Shown here one piece after another: positions 6,130 through 9,573 of a DNA stretch of 9,573 nt. A program made the position numbers and the translations under genes. The stretch lies in assembly GCA_033763355.1 (NCBI GenBank), contig JANRKT010000169.1, positions 1 through 9,573 of the forward strand, given 5' to 3'. This DNA is from JANRKT01 sp033763355. GTDB taxonomy: Bacteria > Bacteroidota > Bacteroidia > Chitinophagales > Chitinophagaceae. Positions within the stretch are counted from its first letter, which is position 1. Every line of letters starts with the position of its first letter. Below the pieces are notes generated by a model. It had not been told where the DNA came from, did not search any database, and was given only the letters and a program-made list of their open reading frames with translations.

Positions 6130-7458
6130 TTATTTAGCCGGCACCAATACAGGCACGGGGACTGCATCGGTTCTTACAGTTTCCTCTTTTTTATCCGGAG
6201 TGGTTACTATCCGGACAATTAATACAATAACGCCAACACCCAGTACGGCAGCGCCGAGATAAAAGAACGCCTGCGCATAGGGCATTGACTTAAATAAAAA
6301 CCCGATCAGCATGGCGCCTACATTACCACCGGCCCCCACAATGCCTGCCACACTGCCCACCGCTTTGGGGTTTACAAACGGAACAATACTATAGGTGGCG
6401 CCGTTGGCCATCTTTAAACACAAACCAAAGAAGAACATCATGAAAATTGCCATGCCCACACTTCCTGATTTTGCAAAGAGCATGATACCTATTCCCTCAA
6501 GCAATAATAAAATAGTAAGCAAGCTTACTTTTCCGTTAAAGCCAAAACGTTTGCCTATTTTATCAGAAACAATTCCGCCAAGTGCACGGGCAAAAATGTT
6601 GATCCAGCCAAAAATACTTGCCAGCAAACCGGCCATGATAATAGTTGCTTTGTAGTCATCATAAAAAAATGAGGCAGCATAGTTGTCAACTGTAATTTCC
6701 ACGCCGAAGCAGGCTGCATAGGCAACCGTTAATATCCATGTGCGGTAATCTTTTGCGGCAAGCAGAAAAGTATTTTCTTTTTTGCCGGTTGAGGATTGTT
6801 CAATCTCATCAAAGTTTCCTGAAGGTGTATCTTTCGTGTATTTCCAGTACAGCCATGCCATAACCAGCAACAACACACCGGGAATAACCATGGCATAACG
6901 CCAGCTGTCTTCTTTGCTTACCCATCCTGCGCCAACCAGCCCGGCAGCAATCAATGGCATGATGATTTGTGTAGCGCCGCCGCCGGTATTGCCCCAGCCA
7001 CCTGCAACTGCATTGGCTGTGCCTTTAATATTGGGTGCAAACATTACCGAAGTGTGAAACTGTGTTAATACAAACGAAGCGCCGATAACGCCAATAGCCA
7101 GGCGAAATAATAAAAAGCTTGTGTAGCTCTGGCTTAAACCGATCAGCATAACAGGTATGGCGCAAAAAACCAATAACACAGTATAGGTTTTGCGGGGGCC
7201 AAACTTGTCGCACAGCCTGCCCACAAGCAGCCTTGCGATAATGGTAGCTGATACGGCGGCAATGCCGATATTTCCTTTCTGCGCTTTTGTTAAATGCAGT
7301 TGTTCACTTACCAGCGGCATCAGCGGTGCAATACCAAACCAGGCAAAAAAGCAGAAGAAAAAAGTAAGCCAGGTAATGTGAAAAGTCTGCATCTGCACAC
7401 CTTTCAGCGAAAAGATATTGAGCTTGTGCAAAGGCTGTTTCATCTGTACTTCCCGCAT
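6130..7458 (-). CDS. narK: NNP-family nitrate/nitrite transporter (NarK/NasA type)
   Basis: 442 residues, an inner-membrane carrier with about 12 predicted hydrophobic segments. It imports nitrate, and perhaps also moves nitrite, for the reductase encoded next. The two nitrate-signature regions of the nitrate/nitrite porter family are both present: GGWGNTGGGATQ (153-164) and GAGGNVGAM (375-383). Arginines R76 (ATIIARLLVG, second helix) and R291 (FARALGG, eighth helix) fall where the two substrate-binding arginines of NarK lie. The cytoplasmic loop motif RLCDKFGPRK (81-90) is the usual major-facilitator A motif. Two starts are possible: the ATG at 7458, or Met6 at 7443, which begins MKQPLHKLNIFSLKGVQMQTFHITW, looks more like the family N-terminus, and has GGGAAG six bases upstream. 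The gene sits 41 bp after the ABC ATPase and 74 bp before the nitrate reductase. A second nitrate importer in one cluster is notable. Confidence 0.9.
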   Translation of the reverse strand: MREVQMKQPLHKLNIFSLKGVQMQTFHITWLTFFFCFFAWFGIAPLMPLVSEQLHLTKAQKGNIGIAAVSATIIARLLVGRLCDKFGPRKTYTVLLVFCAIPVMLIGLSQSYTSFLLFRLAIGVIGASFVLTQFHTSVMFAPNIKGTANAVAGGWGNTGGGATQIIMPLIAAGLVGAGWVSKEDSWRYAMVIPGVLLLVMAWLYWKYTKDTPSGNFDEIEQSSTGKKENTFLLAAKDYRTWILTVAYAACFGVEITVDNYAASFFYDDYKATIIMAGLLASIFGWINIFARALGGIVSDKIGKRFGFNGKVSLLTILLLLEGIGIMLFAKSGSVGMAIFMMFFFGLCLKMANGATYSIVPFVNPKAVGSVAGIVGAGGNVGAMLIGFLFKSMPYAQAFFYLGAAVLGVGVIVLIVRIVTTPDKKEETVRTDAVPVPVLVPAK

Positions 7459-7499
7459 GGCAATGTTTGTTTTAATTATAAATAATGGTGAATGTTGTT

Positions 7500-8384
7500 T
7501 TATTCTTTTATATCGTCAATTGAAAATTTATCAATCAAAAGGCTTAAAAGTTTGTCGTGTATCCTGATATAAGTTTCATCATGCACGATATCTTTTTTGT
7601 TGCGGGGGCGGGGCAGGGGCACATCCACAATTTCTTTAATGGTGGCTGCAGGCCCGTTGTTCATCACCACCACACGGTCGCTTAAAAAGATGGCTTCTTC
7701 AATGTCGTGTGTAACCATCACGATGGTTTTTTCACGGTTGTCAAGGTTCCATAACTTCAGCAGTTCTATGTGCATGGTGCCTTTGGTTAAAGCATCCAGT
7801 GCGCCGAAGGGTTCATCCAGTAACAGAATGGATGGGCTGATGGCAAATGCCCTTGCAATGGCTACCCTTTGTTTCATGCCTCCTGAAAGATGACCGGGCA
7901 GTTTATCTTTATGCTCCCACAGGTGCACCATCTTCAGGTTTTTTTCTACCAGTTCTTTTTTCTCTGCCGCAGATTTATCTTTTATTGCCGCGTCCACTGC
8001 TTCATAAATATTCCTGTAAACACTCAGCCACGGAAGCAAAGAGTAATTCTGAAAAACAACTCCCCTGTCGGGCCCTGGTTTGGTAACCACATTACCATTG
8101 GCTTTCACTTCGCCTGCACTTGGTTTAACCATTCCGCTGATGGTTCCCATTAATGTTGATTTACCGCAGCCCGAGTGGCCAATGAGAGCAATGATCTCCC
8201 CTTTATTTACACTTAATGAAATATCTTTTACAGCAGTATAAACACCTTTGGGGGTTTTAAAACTTACGGTAACGCTATTGATTTCAATGGTGGGCGGCGG
8301 ATTTAAAACAGGCTCAAGTACGTTATCTGCTACTGATACGGCTTTTACATTTGCAGGTGACAATATGGTTGTTGAAGTAGTCAT
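7500..8384 (-). CDS. nrtD: Nitrate ABC transporter ATP-binding protein (NrtD type)
   Basis: 294 residues; the cytoplasmic ATPase that powers nitrate uptake with the NrtB permease. All ABC signatures are intact: Walker A GHSGCGKST (69-77), Q-loop glutamine Q112 (VVFQNYSLLPWL), signature LSGGMKQR (166-173), Walker B ILLLDEP (186-192) with the D-loop GALD, and the switch histidine H226 (VTHDIEEA). QNYSLLPWL with LSGGMKQRVAIARA is characteristic of the nitrate/sulfonate/taurine/bicarbonate importer group. The first 32 or so residues are a low-complexity extension ahead of the ABC fold, which starts at IEINSVTVSF. It lacks the extra C-terminal binding-protein-like domain of cyanobacterial NrtC, so it resembles NrtD. 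The substrate cannot be told from the ATPase alone; nitrate is inferred from the neighbours. It lies 26 bp after nrtB and 41 bp before the NarK-type gene. Confidence 0.9.
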   Translation of the reverse strand: MTTSTTILSPANVKAVSVADNVLEPVLNPPPTIEINSVTVSFKTPKGVYTAVKDISLSVNKGEIIALIGHSGCGKSTLMGTISGMVKPSAGEVKANGNVVTKPGPDRGVVFQNYSLLPWLSVYRNIYEAVDAAIKDKSAAEKKELVEKNLKMVHLWEHKDKLPGHLSGGMKQRVAIARAFAISPSILLLDEPFGALDALTKGTMHIELLKLWNLDNREKTIVMVTHDIEEAIFLSDRVVVMNNGPAATIKEIVDVPLPRPRNKKDIVHDETYIRIHDKLLSLLIDKFSIDDIKE

Positions 8385-8410
8385 ATGAGTATTTTAATGT
8401 TGCTTAATTT

Positions 8411-9196
8411 TTATATTGCATAAGTGAACCGCTTTTGCAGGCCCATAAAAATTTTATCCAGCAGCAGCCCTACAATACCAATAATAATAATGGCTACTAA
8501 AATTTTGGCTATGCTGCCGCCGTTAAAACCTTCTTCCCATACAAAATATCCCAGGCCAATTCCGCCTGATAACATTTCACCCGCTACAATTACCATCCAT
8601 GCCACGCCGACGGATAATCTTAATCCCGTTAGAATATGCGGCAATGTGTAGGGCACTACAATTTTTGTGATGTACTTGCGGTTAGAAAAACCAAATGCCT
8701 TTCCTACATTTTTATGGTCCTGCGGAATATTCGCCACGCCAAATGCAGTGTTGATGAGTGTGGGCCATAATGAGCAGATGAATATCATAAATACACTTGC
8801 CTGCGGCGAATCCTGAAAAATAGCAAGGCCCAGCGGAAACCACGCCAGTGGCGATACAGGACGCAGTATCTGCACCATCGGGTTAATAATGTTCATTACA
8901 ATTTTGCTGGCGCCCATCAGCATACCGATTGGTATTGCAACAAGGCTTCCCAAACCAAAACCAATGCCTACTCGGGCAAGTGAACTCAGCAGTTTTACCC
9001 CGATACCTTTTGTATCAGGGTCATTCTGCATGGGGTTTTGCATTACTTCTTTAACAACCTCCCATGTCATCCGCGGATTGGGTATTTCATTTTTGGTAAC
9101 GCCTGAAATGAGTTCCCATATTCCGCCCATCAGCGCAAGTCCGCCAAAAAAATACAGCGTTGACCAGAGTGATTTAAGTGAGAAAATATTTTTCAT
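8411..9196 (-). CDS. nrtB: Nitrate ABC transporter permease NrtB
   Basis: 261 residues, an inner-membrane permease of the nitrate/sulfonate/taurine importer family, the usual length for NrtB. Hydrophobic segments are visible at about 11-31, 72-96, 104-127, 132-156, 190-210 and 228-250. The cytoplasmic loop at about 162-187 (NVGKAFGFSNRKYITKIVVPYTLP) is the EAA-type motif that docks the ATPase, with the conserved glycine and the terminal LP. LQKRFTY at the C-terminus resembles the usual ending of this family. Nitrate specificity (rather than bicarbonate, cyanate or sulfonate) is inferred from the downstream carrier and nitrate reductase. The start codon follows an A-rich leader (AAAAAAGTAAAA), and the 3' arm of an inverted repeat ends 14 bases upstream of it, close enough to affect translation initiation. 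Confidence 0.9.
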   Translation of the reverse strand: MKNIFSLKSLWSTLYFFGGLALMGGIWELISGVTKNEIPNPRMTWEVVKEVMQNPMQNDPDTKGIGVKLLSSLARVGIGFGLGSLVAIPIGMLMGASKIVMNIINPMVQILRPVSPLAWFPLGLAIFQDSPQASVFMIFICSLWPTLINTAFGVANIPQDHKNVGKAFGFSNRKYITKIVVPYTLPHILTGLRLSVGVAWMVIVAGEMLSGGIGLGYFVWEEGFNGGSIAKILVAIIIIGIVGLLLDKIFMGLQKRFTYAI

Positions 9197-9279
9197 TTTT
9201 ACTTTTTTATTTCCCGCAAAGACACAGAGCGCACAAAAGGTTTTTTCTTAATGTTCATTGCGGCTTTGCGGGAACAGGT
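9197..9279 (-). other. nrtA-nrtB intergenic leader, almost filled by an inverted repeat
   Basis: In transcription order this 83-base spacer holds five bases after the nrtA stop, the 64-base inverted-repeat element, and a 14-base A-rich leader (ATAAAAAAGTAAAA) directly before the nrtB ATG. The leader has no strong Shine-Dalgarno sequence, which is common in Bacteroidota. No T-run follows the 3' arm in the direction of the operon, so I do not call it a terminator. Confidence 0.6.
9211..9274. repeat. 64-bp element with perfect 11-bp inverted ends, REP/MITE-like
   Basis: TTCCCGCAAAG at 9211-9221 is repeated as its exact reverse complement CTTTGCGGGAA at 9264-9274, with 42 bases between. In RNA from the operon strand this can form a stem of 11 base pairs. 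The inner flanks still show degenerate CGCAA / CACAGAG-like periodicity. This resembles the short intergenic repeats built on CGCAAAG and ACACAGAG units that I know from many Bacteroidota genomes. It starts five bases after the nrtA stop and ends 14 bases before the nrtB start. The inverted repeat is seen directly; membership in a dispersed repeat family is inferred. Confidence 0.7.
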
Positions 9280-9573
9280 TTATCTTTTAGTAGTTTTTAA
9301 ATATGCTGCCACATTATTCGGATCAAACTGCACGTCATAAGTTGTTTTAAATGCCTGCATATCGGGCTGCATGGGCACACCCATTTCTTTGGCTACTTCT
9401 GCATACACATCATCTAATACTAATTTTTCAGCAATAGCTTTATAGTCGGGATCAGATTTTAAATAACCAAAGCGTACATACTGTGCCATAAACCAGATGG
9501 CATGAGATTTACGCGGCATGGTTACAACACCATTGTTGTAAAAGGTCATGTAATCGTCTTTGTATTTGTTTAC
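9280..9573 (-). CDS. nrtA: Nitrate ABC transporter substrate-binding protein NrtA, C-terminal part
   Basis: The frame is open to the window edge, so about 97 C-terminal residues are visible and the true start lies to the right; the ATG at 9549 is internal. The protein would be the periplasmic or lipid-anchored binding protein that delivers nitrate to NrtB. SHAIWFMAQYVRFGYLKSDPDYKAIA is typical of the C-terminal lobe of the NrtA/CmpA family, in which a Trp-Phe-Leu-x-Gln-type segment follows a conserved Arg-Lys/Arg-Ser-His; here MPRKSHAIWFMAQY. The chain ends FDPNNVAAYLKTTKR. Signal peptide and most ligand-binding residues are not in view, so nitrate cannot be told from bicarbonate by sequence; the cluster decides for nitrate. 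It is the first visible gene of the minus-strand cluster, 83 bp ahead of nrtB. Confidence 0.85.
   Translation of the reverse strand, partial: VNKYKDDYMTFYNNGVVTMPRKSHAIWFMAQYVRFGYLKSDPDYKAIAEKLVLDDVYAEVAKEMGVPMQPDMQAFKTTYDVQFDPNNVAAYLKTTKR

Noticed and set aside
9211..9274. The inverted repeat read as an intrinsic terminator after nrtA.
   Set aside because: The loop is 42 bases and no T-run follows the 3' arm in the direction of transcription; nrtB starts 14 bases later.
1..9573. CRISPR arrays, tRNA or rRNA genes, insertion sequences, phage genes.
   Set aside because: Nothing with regular spacer repeats, tRNA-like folding or transposase/phage coding content was seen; nearly all bases belong to the nitrate cluster.

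Overview
The window carries most of a nitrate-assimilation cluster, almost certainly from a member of the Bacteroidota and probably a Chitinophagaceae-like genome. That placement is an inference. It rests on the moderately AT-rich sequence, A-rich leaders with little Shine-Dalgarno character, the single-chain nitrate reductase/NAD(P)H-reductase fusion, and two intergenic repeats of types I associate with this phylum. No marker gene is present, so the exact taxon is uncertain.

Layout: seven genes lie on the minus strand and read from right to left, in what looks like one transcription unit with gaps of 24 to 122 bp. In transcription order they are: (1) the C-terminal end of an NrtA-type nitrate-binding protein (9573-9280, start off the window); (2) NrtB permease (9196-8411); (3) an NrtD-type ATPase (8384-7500); (4) a NarK/NasA-type major-facilitator nitrate transporter (7458-6130); (5) a 1189-residue assimilatory nitrate reductase fused to an FAD/NAD(P)H module and a [2Fe-2S] BFD domain (6055-2486); (6) a nitrate-reductase-associated protein (2461-1946); (7) a 497-residue protein with a nitrite/sulfite-reductase-like body and a C-terminal rubredoxin (1823-330). 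On the plus strand, the 3' end of mobA (molybdenum cofactor guanylyltransferase) enters from the left and overlaps the last minus-strand gene tail to tail by 15 bp.

How it works together: nitrate enters through the ABC transporter and/or the NNP-family carrier. The cytoplasmic fusion enzyme reduces it to nitrite by a likely route NAD(P)H, FAD, [2Fe-2S], [4Fe-4S], Mo. MobA helps make the guanylated molybdopterin cofactor that this enzyme needs. No complete nitrite reductase is visible. The only nitrite-reductase-like protein lacks the usual siroheme/[4Fe-4S] cysteine pattern, so the reductase proper is probably encoded outside the window.

Most worth a second look: the rubredoxin-tailed, apparently siroheme-less nitrite-reductase-like protein; the 64-bp inverted-repeat element that almost fills the nrtA-nrtB gap; and the 122-bp gap before the rubredoxin gene, which holds several dyads. 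No tRNA, rRNA, CRISPR array, insertion sequence or transposase was seen. No gene-free stretch exceeds 300 bases.
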